From Pelagibacteraceae bacterium (GTDB taxonomy: Bacteria > Pseudomonadota > Alphaproteobacteria > Pelagibacterales > Pelagibacteraceae): DNA of 43,454 nt. The stretch is from positions 1-43,454 of the forward strand of contig VTPD01000008.1 of NCBI GenBank assembly GCA_008638015.1, written 5' to 3'. Under the pieces are notes generated by a model. The model was not told the origin of the DNA, searched no databases, and saw only the letters and a program-made list of their open reading frames with translations. Positions 43,131-43,454 of the stretch are shown in pieces. Made by a program: the position numbers and the translations under genes. The first letter of the stretch is position 1. Every line of letters begins with the position of its first letter.

Positions 43131-43454
43131 TTAAGCAGCTCTGGATAACTTTAGTTCATTCCAAATTTGATCTAAAGAATCGACCAGATACTTCATCTTC
43201 TCATCGTTATGATATGGAGTGGGAGTAAATCGTAATCGTTCAGTGCCTTTAGGAACAGTTGGATAATTAATTGGCTGAACATAAATAGAAAAATCATTTA
43301 ATAAAATATCCGAAATTTCTTTGCATCGAGCAGAATCTTTTACCAATACAGGAACAATATGACTTTCGTTTTTAATAATAGGTAGATTTTTTTCCAACAT
43401 GAGTTTTTTTAAAGTTTTAGCTCTTTCGTATAATTCTAATCTTAAGGAATGATT
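43131..43454 (-). CDS. hemA: 5-aminolevulinate synthase, C-terminal part (truncated by the window edge)
   Basis: 107 C-terminal residues; the reading frame stays open to the window end (43454), so an internal ATG at 43400 is not the start. HSLRLELYERAKTLKKLM is followed by SHIVPVLVKDSARCKEISD, IYVQPINYPTVPKGTERLRFTPTPYHND, which is the diagnostic C-terminal segment of ALAS. Class-II PLP aminotransferase fold; condenses glycine and succinyl-CoA (C4 route), typical of Alphaproteobacteria. Confidence 0.94.
   Translation of the reverse strand, partial: NHSLRLELYERAKTLKKLMLEKNLPIIKNESHIVPVLVKDSARCKEISDILLNDFSIYVQPINYPTVPKGTERLRFTPTPYHNDEKMKYLVDSLDQIWNELKLSRAA

Noticed and set aside
1-43454. CRISPR array, insertion sequence, prophage, toxin-antitoxin or defence system
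   Set aside because: No direct-repeat/spacer array, no transposase or integrase motifs, no composition shift suggesting a transferred island.

Overview
This window is a contiguous piece of an AT-rich (roughly 30% GC by eye), densely packed alphaproteobacterial chromosome. The gene content and order point to a small-genome marine alphaproteobacterium of SAR11-like or HIMB59/AEGEAN-169-like type: carD-fdxA-Suv3-like helicase, cycM/kdsB/pheA, 4.5S RNA-dnaX-ybaB-recR, def-fmt-truA, rpmH-rnpA-yidD-yidC-argB, dapD-dapE, 5-aminolevulinate synthase, and a TPP-riboswitch-controlled pyrimidine-type uptake operon. Assignment below class level is inference. I see no insertion sequence, prophage, CRISPR array or large foreign island. 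No gene-free gap exceeds 300 bases.

Layout. (1) 1-2.2 kb: tRNA-Leu(CAA) running almost directly into a long-chain acyl-CoA ligase, then a tiny lysine-rich protein with its own promoter, leader hairpin and terminator. (2) 2.2-9.5 kb, minus strand: a Suv3-like helicase/TerB/ferredoxin/CarD operon and a zinc-ribbon/MFS/NlpC-P60/acylphosphatase operon. (3) 9.6-13.3 kb, plus strand: TPP riboswitch, TorF-type porin, sodium:solute symporter (ThiV-like), TenA and a TauE/SafE permease, which reads as a thiamine-precursor salvage operon. (4) 13.3-15.8 kb, minus strand: EF-hand protein, AmpG permease, membrane-anchored cytochrome c. (5) 15.8-24.6 kb, plus strand: kdsB-pheA, SRP RNA, dnaX-ybaB-recR, def-fmt-truA, acetoacetyl-CoA synthetase, and a short DUF1192-type ORF. 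(6) 24.6-31.5 kb, minus strand: one tightly coupled run rpmH-rnpA-yidD-yidC-argB-HAD-dapD-dapE-HDAC. (7) 31.5-37.2 kb: TVP38/DedA-like protein, Fe-type SOD, LrgAB, then on the minus strand an exported metallo-beta-lactamase-fold protein, CoA-binding protein, tRNA-Arg(CCT) and family-5 uracil-DNA glycosylase. (8) 37.2-43.5 kb: DCC oxidoreductase, cold-shock protein, a small TTG-started basic protein, two MFS transporters, a single-EF-hand protein, typA and the C-terminal part of hemA.

Most genes are housekeeping. The best leads are these: (a) the small gene after cspA, whose Shine-Dalgarno and TTG start can pair with a GC-rich segment of its own coding region, with a competing local hairpin, which looks like an RNA switch beside a cold-shock gene; (b) the riboswitch operon that pairs a porin and a TauE permease with ThiV/TenA; (c) two independent tRNA genes followed after only 6-7 A-rich bases by a start codon with no Shine-Dalgarno; (d) a 37-residue protein with 22 lysines next to a CarD protein that carries its own histone-H1-like lysine-rich tail.
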